A stretch of 64,000 nucleotides of DNA, from assembly GCA_020351995.1 (NCBI GenBank), contig CP070674.1:257261-321260 (forward strand), written 5' to 3'. The notes beneath the pieces were generated by a model, which had not been told where the DNA came from, did not search any database, and worked only from the letters and a program-made list of their open reading frames with translations. The DNA comes from Candidatus Zixiibacteriota bacterium (lineage in GTDB: Bacteria > Zixibacteria > MSB-5A5 > GN15 > FEB-12). How positions within the stretch are numbered: position 1 is the first letter of the stretch; every line of letters begins with the position of its first letter. The translations under genes and the position numbers were made by a program. Below, piece after piece: positions 19,339 to 26,998 of this stretch.

Positions 19339-19689
19339 ATGGAAATTGTGATGAGGGAAGAAGGAGCAGCGACGATCCTTAATCTGAAAGGGCGTTTGGA
19401 CCTCGCCAGCGGCTCCGGTCTCAAGGATGAAGTCAAGGCGTTGCTGAGCAAGGAAAGAACTCTGCTTCATTTGAATCTGGGCGAGGTTGACTTCATCAAC
19501 AGTTCCGGGCTCGGCGTTCTGGTCTCGATAATGAAGGAAGTCAGGCTCCACAAGGGGCGTCTTACCCTATCGAATCTAGCGACGTATGTAGAAGAGATCT
19601 TCGAGATAACCCAGTTATCCCACATCTTTGAGATTTATAAGACCGAGGCGGAGGCGTTGGACTCGTATGAATCGGTCAAGGCAGAATAA
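19339..19689 (+). CDS. STAS-domain anti-sigma factor antagonist, RsbV/SpoIIAA-like
   Basis: 116 residues, a single STAS domain. The phosphorylation motif DFINSSGLGVLV is intact (Ser55-Ser56), so it should be a substrate for the RsbW-like kinase and RsbU-like phosphatase encoded just upstream. GGAGG precedes the ATG. Together the three genes form a complete switch module. Its place directly before receiver genes and the flagellar region suggests, but does not prove, a link to motility control. Confidence 0.88.
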   Translation: MEIVMREEGAATILNLKGRLDLASGSGLKDEVKALLSKERTLLHLNLGEVDFINSSGLGVLVSIMKEVRLHKGRLTLSNLATYVEEIFEITQLSHIFEIYKTEAEALDSYESVKAE

Positions 19690-19802
19690 AGAAGTAAGGG
19701 AACATAGTTCTAACCGAGGATTGTCTCTGTGTTGGTTTTTGGAGGTTACTGACAGCCATTGGGCCCGCTTCCGAAAACTGAAATGCGAACAGGAAACATG
19801 AA

Positions 19803-20177
19803 ATGAATCAGCATTCAATCTTAGTGGTAGACGACGAGCTGTTGATTCGCGATTTGCTCTACGATTTCTTCACCGAACAGGGCTGGGATATCTCTGTGGC
19901 CGAAAGCGGAGAGAAAGCCCTTCAGATTCTTCGTTCCCGCAAGTTCGATCTGGTGCTGACGGATCTGAAAATGCCTGTTATGGACGGACTCGCTCTTACC
20001 TCTCAGGTCAAAGAAGAATACCCCGGGCTTCCCGTGGTCATCATGACCGGATACCCATCCGTAGATTCTGCCGTGTCGGCGCTCCGCCAAAAAGTGGCAG
20101 ACTATATCATAAAGCCGTTCAATATAAACCAACTGTACAAGGTCGTCGAAGAAAAGATAAACGAACATCAGGACTGA
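19803..20177 (+). CDS. Stand-alone response regulator receiver (CheY-like fold)
   Basis: 124 residues, one receiver domain and nothing else. The acidic pair is in VVDDE (Asp10-Asp11), the phospho-acceptor is Asp54 in LTDLKMP, the switch Thr is in IMTGYP, and the Lys is in YIIKPFN. It lacks an output domain, so it must act by protein contact, as CheY or Spo0F do. The PVMDGLAL and receiver sequence is closer to NtrC-type receivers than to chemotaxis CheY, so it may be a phosphorelay part. Seven bases separate it from the next receiver gene. Confidence 0.85.
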   Translation: MNQHSILVVDDELLIRDLLYDFFTEQGWDISVAESGEKALQILRSRKFDLVLTDLKMPVMDGLALTSQVKEEYPGLPVVIMTGYPSVDSAVSALRQKVADYIIKPFNINQLYKVVEEKINEHQD

Positions 20178-20184
20178 TACGAAT

Positions 20185-20673
20185 ATGACGCGGGCTGGAG
20201 AACGAAAACGGATTCTCATTGCCGAGCCCGACCCCAGCATTTCCGAAGCTCTTCGGGAGTTCCTCGAGCATGTCGGATACGATGCCGAGGTGGCCGACAA
20301 TCAAGAGGACATTGTTGCCGTAATAAAAAAGGGTGGTACCGGTGTTGTCATTATCGATTTTCTTCTTAATGCCACGGGTGACGGCGACCTGCTCGGGAAT
20401 ATTCATGCCATAGATCCGACGGTTTGTGCGGTTATGCTCCTGAGTTTCCCGCTGGCTGAATATGTTGTCAGCGCTTTTCGCAAGGGGGCTTTTGACGTGG
20501 TCATCAAGCCGGTGGACCTGTTCGAGCTGGATGAGATCGCTAAAAGGGCTTTCAAGCGCTATGAATTGAACAAAGCCTACCATTTTGTTTCGCAGAATCT
20601 CGAAAAAATCAATGAGCTTGCTCGGAGGGGCGTGCTGGTCACGCAAGAGCTTCTATCGGACCCCGTTTCCTGA
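20185..20673 (+). CDS. Divergent receiver-domain protein with C-terminal helical tail
   Basis: 162 residues. Residues 9-125 form a receiver-like domain with a probable phospho-acceptor Asp58 in VVIIDFLL, a single changed acidic cluster (AEPDPS instead of a DD pair), a Ser in LLSFPL and Lys in VIKPVDLFEL. About 35 residues of helical tail follow. The phosphorylation pocket is complete enough that I cannot call it a dead receiver. It shares a unit with the previous receiver and ends before a terminator at 20700. Role unknown. Confidence 0.7.
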   Translation: MTRAGERKRILIAEPDPSISEALREFLEHVGYDAEVADNQEDIVAVIKKGGTGVVIIDFLLNATGDGDLLGNIHAIDPTVCAVMLLSFPLAEYVVSAFRKGAFDVVIKPVDLFELDEIAKRAFKRYELNKAYHFVSQNLEKINELARRGVLVTQELLSDPVS

Positions 20674-20699
20674 CCCCGGTCATAACGTTTTATCTGCGT

Positions 20700-20724
20700 A
20701 AAAGCCGGGTTCCGCGGCTTTTTT
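20700..20724 (+). terminator. Terminator after receiver pair
   Basis: AAAAGCCG (20700-20707) pairs with CGGCTTTT (20715-20722) across a seven-base loop, with the T run continuing. It separates the signalling block from the flagellar regulators. Confidence 0.75.
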
Positions 20725-20754
20725 CACAAAGTTTTTGTTGAAAAGGGGGGTCAC

Positions 20755-22140
20755 GTGGCCTTACATGCTTTAATTGGAGGATTGTATCAGGGCATGGATG
20801 ACAAATCCAAAACGGGCGTTGACACTATTGAAGGTAAAGAAGACGCGCAGGACATTTCCCGTTTTGCCGATTCTTATGCCTCTTTCAGCCGTATCATAAA
20901 TTCCCTGCAGCGGAAGTATATCGAGCTGAAAGATGAATTTAGCGCTCAGAACGCGGAGTTGTCGGAGGCTAATCGAAAGCTTGTCGACCTGAGCAGGAAG
21001 AATATCACCGCCACGGAATTCCTCAACGGCATCCTCAATTCAATCTCGGCCGGAGTTGTCGCTATTGACCTCAACGGTTGTATTACCCATTTCAATCCAG
21101 CGGCCTCGGTCATCCTGGGGATTCCGGTCAGGGAGCCGCTGGGTAAAGCGTATCGTGATGTCATTCCACCGGGGACCCCGGTTGGTGCCAACGCTTTGAG
21201 AACTGCCGAGTCCGGTCGCGAGGTGGATTCGGTGGAGAAGCGAATTGAGCTGGGTGACGGCACGCGGCTTCAACTGTCCGTTTCTACCGCTGTCCTCAGG
21301 GACGACGCCGGGGGTGTTGTCGGGGCCGTGGAGGTATTTCAGGATCTGACCAAATTCAGAAAAATGGAGCGCGAAATAGCCCGGCTTAACACGCTGGCGG
21401 CGCTGGGGGAGATGGCAGCTACGGTGGCTCATGAGGTGCGAAATCCGCTGGCCGGTATCGGAGGCTTCGCCGGGCTGCTCGAACGTGATCTGGAAGATGG
21501 AGATTCCCGCAAGGAATTGGTCAGGAAGATAATCCGAGGTGTTAGCAGCCTCAACGAAACGGTAGAAACACTGCTGAATTATACGCGCTTTGAGGAAGTC
21601 AATCGCGTTGAGGTCGACTACGAGGACTTCCTGAAAACCACCATTGAACAATTTATGACCGACAACCAACCGAAACTCGATGATATCATCATTGAATACG
21701 TTGCAGTCGGGTCGCAGGTGAGAGAGGCGGTGTCGGTTTGCCTGGACAAGATGCTCTTTCGTCAGATTCTGTTTAACATCCTGTGTAACTCGGTGGAGGC
21801 CTGCCGCGGCGAAGGGATCATCACTGTTAGTATGCAGAAGCTACCTCGCCAGACAGCGTTGTCACGTTATTCAGATCGCCTGATGCTGGCGATAAACGAG
21901 ACTGTTGTGGAGACTGCCGTGACCGATGACGGTTGCGGAATCGAGCAGGAACACATAGACCGTCTTTTCGCTCCTTTTTTCACGACCAAGAGCGAAGGGA
22001 ACGGCCTGGGTCTGGCTGTAGCGTGGAAAATTATGAAAGCTCACGGAGGCGAGATTTTCGTTGAAAACAATAAGGATAGTAAGGGAGCAACTTTCTACCT
22101 GTTGATGCCGGTTCCGATCAACGGTGGGTGTATGGAGTAA
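20755..22140 (+). CDS. Soluble PAS histidine kinase, flagellar FlrB/FlgS-type candidate
   Basis: 461 residues from the GTG at 20755, preceded by a G-rich ribosome site; the ATG at 20794 is an alternative start. Order: N-terminal coiled coil (about 45-85), a PAS domain (about 88-200), the phospho-acceptor box AHEVRNPLAG (His226), and an HATPase domain with ILCNSVEACRGEG, VTDDGCGIE, FAPFFTTKSEGNGLGLAV. No membrane segment is present, so it reads a cytoplasmic signal, as FlrB, FleS and FlgS do. It is directly followed by a sigma-54 activator and then motAB and the flg/fli genes, which makes control of flagellar promoters its most likely job. Confidence 0.82.
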   Translation: MALHALIGGLYQGMDDKSKTGVDTIEGKEDAQDISRFADSYASFSRIINSLQRKYIELKDEFSAQNAELSEANRKLVDLSRKNITATEFLNGILNSISAGVVAIDLNGCITHFNPAASVILGIPVREPLGKAYRDVIPPGTPVGANALRTAESGREVDSVEKRIELGDGTRLQLSVSTAVLRDDAGGVVGAVEVFQDLTKFRKMEREIARLNTLAALGEMAATVAHEVRNPLAGIGGFAGLLERDLEDGDSRKELVRKIIRGVSSLNETVETLLNYTRFEEVNRVEVDYEDFLKTTIEQFMTDNQPKLDDIIIEYVAVGSQVREAVSVCLDKMLFRQILFNILCNSVEACRGEGIITVSMQKLPRQTALSRYSDRLMLAINETVVETAVTDDGCGIEQEHIDRLFAPFFTTKSEGNGLGLAVAWKIMKAHGGEIFVENNKDSKGATFYLLMPVPINGGCME

Positions 22141-22145
22141 CAGAC

Positions 22146-23492
22146 ATGAACTATACCGTGCTTGTAGTTGATGATGATAAGCTCGTCAATGAATTCCTCG
22201 TCGAAACGCTTCAACGCTGCGGCTACGATTGTTGCGCGGTCTATTCCGGAGAAGAGGCTCTGACCCTGCTCAAGAAGCGTCAATTCGACATTATCCTGGC
22301 CGATCTGAAAATGAAAGAGATTGACGGCATTACCCTTCTGAAGCATGCCAGAGAGCTATATCCCGATGTGGTTTACATCATCATGACGGCTTACGGTACC
22401 GTCGAGACGGCGGTAAAGGCCATAAAACTGGGGGCCTATGATTTTCTGCTCAAACCGGTTCTTCCCGAAACCATAGAGCATATCCTCAACCGGGTCACGG
22501 AAATGCTGAAGCTGAGATCCGACAACGAGATTATGCGCAAGGACCTGGCGGATCGCTTTCATAACCTGATCGGTAAATCCAAGGCGATGAAGGAAGTCTT
22601 CGATCTGATAACTTCGGTGGCGGACGCCCGGTCAACGGTGATGATTACGGGGGCTTCGGGTACCGGTAAAGAACTGGTCGCCCGTGCCATACATTATGCC
22701 TCCAACCGGAAAGATCAGCCCTTTATCAAGCTGAACTGCGCCGCCCTGCCCGAGAATCTGGTCGAGGCGGAACTTTTCGGGTACGAAAAAGGCGCTTTCA
22801 CCGATGCCAAGAAAACCAATCGCGGGCGTTTCGAACTAGCTGATGGCGGTACCCTGCTGTTGGATGAAATTTCGGAAATGCCCATGAATCTTCAGTCGAA
22901 GCTGCTGCGAGTAATTCAGGAACGGGAATTCGAGCGGATCGGGTCAAGCACGACTATCGCAGTAGACGTGAGGATTATCGCGACCTCCAACCGGAACCTC
23001 AAGGAATATATTTCGGCCGGTAATTTCCGTGAGGATCTGTTCTATCGGCTCAATGTGATTCCGATTCATCTGTGTCCTCTGCAGGAGAAGAAAGAAGATA
23101 TCCCGCTGTTGGTTCAGCACTTCATCAAGAGGTTCAACGAGGACAATAATCGCGATGTTGAGAGAATCAGCAACGATGTGCTTAACCTGTTTATGAATTA
23201 CCACTGGCCCGGAAATGTTCGCGAGCTGGAGAACCTGATTGAACGCGCGGTGGTGACCTCGAAGAACAAGGTCCTGACTGAAGACGATTTTCCGACCGAT
23301 CTGATATTGGGCCCGGTAGGCGACGAGCTTCCCAGCCTGAAAGTGCCGATGAAACTCGAGGAAGGAAGTAAGTATCTTATCCTGAAGACACTCGAGAAAT
23401 ACAACGGCAATAAGACAAAAGCCGCGGAGGCTCTGGGAATAACCACCCGGACGATACGCAACAAGCTGGCTGAGTACAAAATGCAGGACTAG
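22146..23492 (+). CDS. NtrC-family sigma-54-dependent response regulator, flagellar FlrC/FlgR-type candidate
   Basis: 448 residues from the ATG at 22146 (GGAG seven bases upstream; a GTG 18 bases earlier is in frame). Order: receiver (1-120; Asp53 in LADLKM), AAA+ domain (about 140-375) with Walker A GASGTGKE at 169-176, the sigma-54 contact loop GAFTDA at 216-221 (GAFTGA in most relatives), Walker B LLLDEI at 237-242, and a Fis-type helix-turn-helix at the end (NKTKAAEALGITTRTIR). It should be phosphorylated by the upstream kinase and drive the sigma-54 promoters seen before flgB and flgF. The pairing is inferred from position and from those promoters. Confidence 0.9.
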   Translation: MNYTVLVVDDDKLVNEFLVETLQRCGYDCCAVYSGEEALTLLKKRQFDIILADLKMKEIDGITLLKHARELYPDVVYIIMTAYGTVETAVKAIKLGAYDFLLKPVLPETIEHILNRVTEMLKLRSDNEIMRKDLADRFHNLIGKSKAMKEVFDLITSVADARSTVMITGASGTGKELVARAIHYASNRKDQPFIKLNCAALPENLVEAELFGYEKGAFTDAKKTNRGRFELADGGTLLLDEISEMPMNLQSKLLRVIQEREFERIGSSTTIAVDVRIIATSNRNLKEYISAGNFREDLFYRLNVIPIHLCPLQEKKEDIPLLVQHFIKRFNEDNNRDVERISNDVLNLFMNYHWPGNVRELENLIERAVVTSKNKVLTEDDFPTDLILGPVGDELPSLKVPMKLEEGSKYLILKTLEKYNGNKTKAAEALGITTRTIRNKLAEYKMQD

Positions 23493-23549
23493 CCCGGCTT
23501 CCGACCGCCAAATCAGCCATTCTTTAGGGCATTACAGCCCGATTTGCCC

Positions 23550-23576
23550 TTTAATAAACCGGTTTTGTGCCGATAA
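23550..23576 (+). promoter_or_regulatory. Possible sigma-28 promoter before motA (weak -35)
   Basis: GCCGATAA at 23569-23576 is an exact match to the sigma-28 -10 element, 75 bases before the motA ATG. The -35 at the usual 15-base spacing reads only TTTA; a TAAA lies closer (23555-23558). Late-class control of motAB is common, so the site is plausible. Confidence 0.4.
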
Positions 23577-23651
23577 TCCCACAGAAGAGGTAGAAACATA
23601 CCTGAGCGCAGAAATGCGCGATAAAAAGGCATTTTTTGCTGATCGTATAAT

Positions 23652-24416
23652 ATGGATTTTGCCACAATACTCGGCTTACTCGTGGCGTTGGGCGCTATTG
23701 GCGGCTCATTTGTTCTCGAAGGCGGGCATGTGAGTTCCATCTTTCTGATGGCCCCGATGCTCATCGTAATCGGCGGCACTCTTGGCGCGACGACCATCAC
23801 TACTTCGATGGAGACGGTGCTAAAGGTACCAACCTTCTTGCGGCTTGCTTTCTCCGGAAAGTCGTATCATTTCAACGATACCATTGAGCAAATAGTGAGG
23901 TTATCGGAAAAGGCCCGCCGGGAAGGTATACTTGGTTTGGAGACTAATCTGGCCCGGATAAACAGCCCGTTTTTCCGTAAAGCCATCCAGCTGGTTATTG
24001 ACGGCACCGAGGTTACGGCTCTAAGAGAAATCTTGGAGACGGAAATCGCCTATGTCGAAGAGAGACACAAAAAGGGAATAACCTTCTTCCAGAAGGCGGG
24101 GGGGTTTTCGCCAACTATGGGCATACTGGGAACAGTATTGGGCTTGATACATACACTCAGCAATACCTCTGATGCGTCCCGCATGGCCGCCGCTATCGCG
24201 GCAGCCTTCATCGCCACTTTGTGGGGTGTCGGTCTGGCCAATCTTTTCTTCCTGCCGGTATCCGACAAACTTCGCATGCGTCACGAGGAAGAGATTGCTC
24301 ACCTGGAACTGATAATGGAAGGTGTCCTGTGGCTGCAGTCCGGTGAAAATCCGCGCAATATCCGCACCCGCCTGCTGGCCTTTATAGCTCCCAGGCACCG
24401 CAAACACGAGTTATAA
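23652..24416 (+). CDS. motA: Flagellar motor stator protein MotA
   Basis: 254 residues with four membrane segments (about 2-22, 32-50, 150-170, 180-200). MotA and MotB form the ion-driven stator that turns the rotor via FliG. Family marks: GGTLGATTITTSM after the second helix, the cytoplasmic loop with RREGILGLE, and GGFSPTMGILGTVLGLIHTL with the conserved prolines. Three bases separate its stop from motB. Whether protons or sodium ions drive it cannot be read safely from the sequence. Confidence 0.95.
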   Translation: MDFATILGLLVALGAIGGSFVLEGGHVSSIFLMAPMLIVIGGTLGATTITTSMETVLKVPTFLRLAFSGKSYHFNDTIEQIVRLSEKARREGILGLETNLARINSPFFRKAIQLVIDGTEVTALREILETEIAYVEERHKKGITFFQKAGGFSPTMGILGTVLGLIHTLSNTSDASRMAAAIAAAFIATLWGVGLANLFFLPVSDKLRMRHEEEIAHLELIMEGVLWLQSGENPRNIRTRLLAFIAPRHRKHEL

Positions 24417-24419
24417 ACC

Positions 24420-25166
24420 TTGCGTCGCAAAAGAAAAAAAGATGACGGCCACGAGAATCTGGAGCGATGGCTACTCACTTACGCTGACCTTATCACGCTC
24501 CTTCTGGCATTCTTCATCGTGATGTACTCGATGTCTCGGATCGACGCCAAGCGGTTCGGCAAAATGGCGGAAGCTCTCAATGGTGTTCTGAAAGGTGGCA
24601 CAACCGTATTCAAGCACCTCAACGATGAAGATGTCCTCAAGGGTCACGGTCTTCTGAAGCTCGGTGATCTGCAGATGATTCAAAAGCAAATCGAGGAACG
24701 ATTCGAGAACCTGCAGCGGCCGGAGGAAGTGCGGACCGAAATTACCGAGCGCGGTTTGGTCGTTCACATTATGGAATCGGCCCTGTTCAGGGAAGGGTCG
24801 GCGCATCTTGAACCGCGGGCGATGGACATTATGGATGTTGTTTACGAGAAAATCGCCGGCCTGCCCAATCATATCCGGGTTGAAGGACACACCGACGACC
24901 GTCCCATTAATACGCCGGTGTACCCGTCGAATTGGGAGTTGTCGACCGCCCGGGCGACCCAGGTGGTCCGCTATTTTATTGAGAATTACGGGATGGCTCC
25001 TGATCGAGTTTCGGCCCTCGGTTACGGTGAGTATCGCCCGGTGCTTCCAAACAACTCTATTGAAAACCGGGCCCAGAATCGCCGGGTAGATATTGTGATC
25101 CTGACCATGGAACTGTCGATGAAGGAACCCTCCTCGCAACTGTACTATATTGCCGACAGCAAGTAA
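24420..25166 (+). CDS. motB: Flagellar motor stator protein MotB
   Basis: 248 residues from a TTG start at 24420. The single membrane helix begins WLLTYADLITLLLAFFIVM and holds the ion-carrying Asp23. A plug/linker region follows, then an OmpA-like peptidoglycan-binding domain (about 115-235) with VEGHTDDRPI, WELSTARA and NRRVDI. It anchors the stator to the cell wall. It closes the motAB pair; the flgB sigma-54 promoter lies downstream. Confidence 0.95.
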   Translation: MRRKRKKDDGHENLERWLLTYADLITLLLAFFIVMYSMSRIDAKRFGKMAEALNGVLKGGTTVFKHLNDEDVLKGHGLLKLGDLQMIQKQIEERFENLQRPEEVRTEITERGLVVHIMESALFREGSAHLEPRAMDIMDVVYEKIAGLPNHIRVEGHTDDRPINTPVYPSNWELSTARATQVVRYFIENYGMAPDRVSALGYGEYRPVLPNNSIENRAQNRRVDIVILTMELSMKEPSSQLYYIADSK

Positions 25167-25284
25167 TTTCTTCATCCGGCCCGGGAAAATATTTCCCCAA
25201 GAAGCCTGGCAAAAATAGTCCCGGGATACAGCCCTACTCACTTAATCTGTTATATATCAATGTCTTAGTCGGCCGATGTGATGG

Positions 25285-25301
25285 TTGGCACTGCCCTTGC
25301 T
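25285..25301 (+). promoter_or_regulatory. Sigma-54 promoter before flgB
   Basis: TTGGCAC-tgccc-TTGCT matches the sigma-54 -24/-12 consensus at every fixed position, with the required ten bases between GG and GC. It lies 38 bases before the flgB ATG and should serve flgBC-fliEFGHIJ. Confidence 0.88.
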
Positions 25302-25338
25302 TTGCCGGAAGGTGAGAACGTCTAATTTTTCGGAGATT

Positions 25339-25752
25339 ATGGAAAACAAGATCGCCCAGTTTCTATTTAATCGATCCGGAGTTCCTAATTTCAAGAAGTA
25401 CCTGGATCTTTCTTCCTTTCGGCACAAGCTGATCGGGGGGAATATCGCAAATGTGTCAACTCCCGGCTTCAAGAGTCAGGATGTCAATTTTCATCAGGAA
25501 TTCAATCGTATCACAAAGAACTCCAATCGATTAGAGGGAACTACCACCCATACGGCGCATATTCCCACCGGTAATTCTGAGGCGCGGGCACCTCGCCCGG
25601 CGGAGGAAAAGGTTGAGGGAGATGAGCTTAACTCGGTTGATATCGATAAAGAGGTGTCAAATCTGGCCCAGAACGAGCTTTTGTTTACGGTGGGTGCGAC
25701 GCTCCTTCAGCGCAAGTTTGAAGGAATCCGGAAGGCGATTCAGAGCAAATAG
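25339..25752 (+). CDS. flgB: Flagellar proximal rod protein FlgB
   Basis: 137 residues from the ATG at 25339; an upstream in-frame TTG overlaps the sigma-54 promoter and is rejected. FlgB is the innermost part of the rod next to the MS ring and FliE. Marks: RHKLIGGNIANVSTPGFKSQD near residue 30 and the C-terminal VDIDKEVSNLAQNELLF helix typical of rod proteins. First gene of the sigma-54-driven unit. Confidence 0.93.
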   Translation: MENKIAQFLFNRSGVPNFKKYLDLSSFRHKLIGGNIANVSTPGFKSQDVNFHQEFNRITKNSNRLEGTTTHTAHIPTGNSEARAPRPAEEKVEGDELNSVDIDKEVSNLAQNELLFTVGATLLQRKFEGIRKAIQSK

Positions 25753-25763
25753 GAGTTTAAGTC

Positions 25764-26258
25764 ATGGCAGGCATTCTTAACGCTATCGAGATTTCTTCAC
25801 AAGGTCTTTCGATCCAGCGGGCAAAGATGAATACGGTTGCTAAGAATATCGCCAACGCCGAGACTACTCGAACGGAAGAGGGCGGTCCTTACCGCCGTGA
25901 GCGGGTAGTGGTCAGTGAAGACAAAGTAAAAGGCAACTTCAGCTCCCATCTCAAGCGAGCCGGATTGGAACTCAGCCGTACTCATGACGGTCATATCCCG
26001 GCCAAGGCCAGGACCCTCAAGGGTGATGCCGAGTTTGCCAGCGTCGACGGTGATGTGGTTACGGATAAGGAATCGGGTTATAAGCTGGTTCACGATCCCA
26101 ACCATCCCGATGCTGACGAAGAAGGATATGTCAAGTACCCGGATATTGAAATCGTCAACGAAATGGTAGATATGATGGCCGCCGCCCGGGCCTACGAGGC
26201 CAATACCGTGGCCATATCGACGGCCAAGAAGATGGCCGAGGAATCACTGGACATTTAA
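25764..26258 (+). CDS. flgC: Flagellar rod protein FlgC
   Basis: 164 residues. N-terminal helix with the rod motif NTVAKNIANAETTRTEEGGPY, and the conserved end EMVDMMAAARAYEANT. FlgC stacks on FlgB in the proximal rod. The middle is slightly longer than in enteric FlgC (134 residues), with a basic segment around residues 50-95. GGAG precedes the ATG. Confidence 0.94.
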   Translation: MAGILNAIEISSQGLSIQRAKMNTVAKNIANAETTRTEEGGPYRRERVVVSEDKVKGNFSSHLKRAGLELSRTHDGHIPAKARTLKGDAEFASVDGDVVTDKESGYKLVHDPNHPDADEEGYVKYPDIEIVNEMVDMMAAARAYEANTVAISTAKKMAEESLDI

Positions 26259-26279
26259 TAGGATAACAGGGAATAAACA

Positions 26280-26612
26280 ATGAAGATCAACCCAATAGCA
26301 ATTCAGTCGTACCAGCAGGCCGTCAGGCGGGACGAAAAGCCGGCGCTTCAGACGCAAAACAACGATCAGGCTGCTACAGCCCCGGCGAAGGTGAAGATTG
26401 CCCCGCAGAATGAAGGGGCCGAGTCGAGAGTCGCGGTGCGGGCCCATGTAGGAAACTACGCGGACATTCTGACCCCTGAAGAGAAGAATGCCCTTGACCT
26501 TCTCTTCAGTAAGTTTCGTGATGCCGAGCGCTTCGGTCCCGGATACCGCGTTGGTGACATCGTGGAGGACGACGATAGTCTGCTGGGTGGGATAATCGAC
26601 CTGAAGGTGTAA
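26280..26612 (+). CDS. Uncharacterised small flagellar-operon protein between flgC and fliE
   Basis: 110 residues, not recognised. It starts MKINPIAIQSY, faintly like the N terminus of FlgM, followed by a low-complexity polar region (about 15-50) and a compact C-terminal segment (LTPEEKNALDLLFSKF...GPGYRVGD). No signal peptide or membrane helix. It lies 21 bases after flgC and two bases before the fliE start, so it is tightly embedded in the rod operon and likely acts in rod or MS-ring assembly or its control. FlgM is a weaker call here because a better candidate lies at 52220. Confidence 0.6.
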   Translation: MKINPIAIQSYQQAVRRDEKPALQTQNNDQAATAPAKVKIAPQNEGAESRVAVRAHVGNYADILTPEEKNALDLLFSKFRDAERFGPGYRVGDIVEDDDSLLGGIIDLKV

Positions 26613-26614
26613 TC

Positions 26615-26935
26615 ATGAGTGAAGGTATCGGCAACGTAAACCGCCTTGTCCCGGGACTGATCGAGCGTGTAGATGTCAGTTCCCCGGAAAAAGGAGCTCC
26701 CGATAAGAAGGCGGAGGGAAGTTTTACGGAAGTGTTCTCCAACATGATTAATCAGGTTAATGAGCTTCAAAAAGAAGCCGCTCAGATTCAGGAGGCTTTC
26801 ATGTCAGGTGAACCGGTTGAGCTTCATCAGGTGATGATCAAAGCTCAGGAGGCTGGGATTGCCATGGATTTGCTCCTGGAAGTCAGAAACAAGCTGGTCG
26901 ATGCCTATAATGAGTTAATGCGTATGCCACTTTAA
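26615..26935 (+). CDS. fliE: MS ring-rod adapter FliE
   Basis: 106 residues, normal size. FliE joins the MS ring to the rod and is exported early. Marks: SFTEVFSNMINQVNELQKEA and the near-invariant PVELHQVMIKAQEAGIAMDLLLEVRNKLVDAY (split: VELHQVMIKAQEAGIAM). The C terminus NELMRMPL fits. Confidence 0.93.
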   Translation: MSEGIGNVNRLVPGLIERVDVSSPEKGAPDKKAEGSFTEVFSNMINQVNELQKEAAQIQEAFMSGEPVELHQVMIKAQEAGIAMDLLLEVRNKLVDAYNELMRMPL

Positions 26936-26998
26936 CAATACAACCATAGTGATGCCAGCCATGGACGGCTGTGTAGACACCCTTAAATAGGATTTACA

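Noticed and set aside
23627-23640. Sigma-54-like GGCATTTTTTGC before motA
   Set aside because: Only eight bases separate GG and GC; ten are needed.
25183-25197. GGGAAA-ATA-TTTCCC palindrome after motB as a terminator
   Set aside because: Short AT-rich stem without a T tract; it may be an activator site but nothing shows this.
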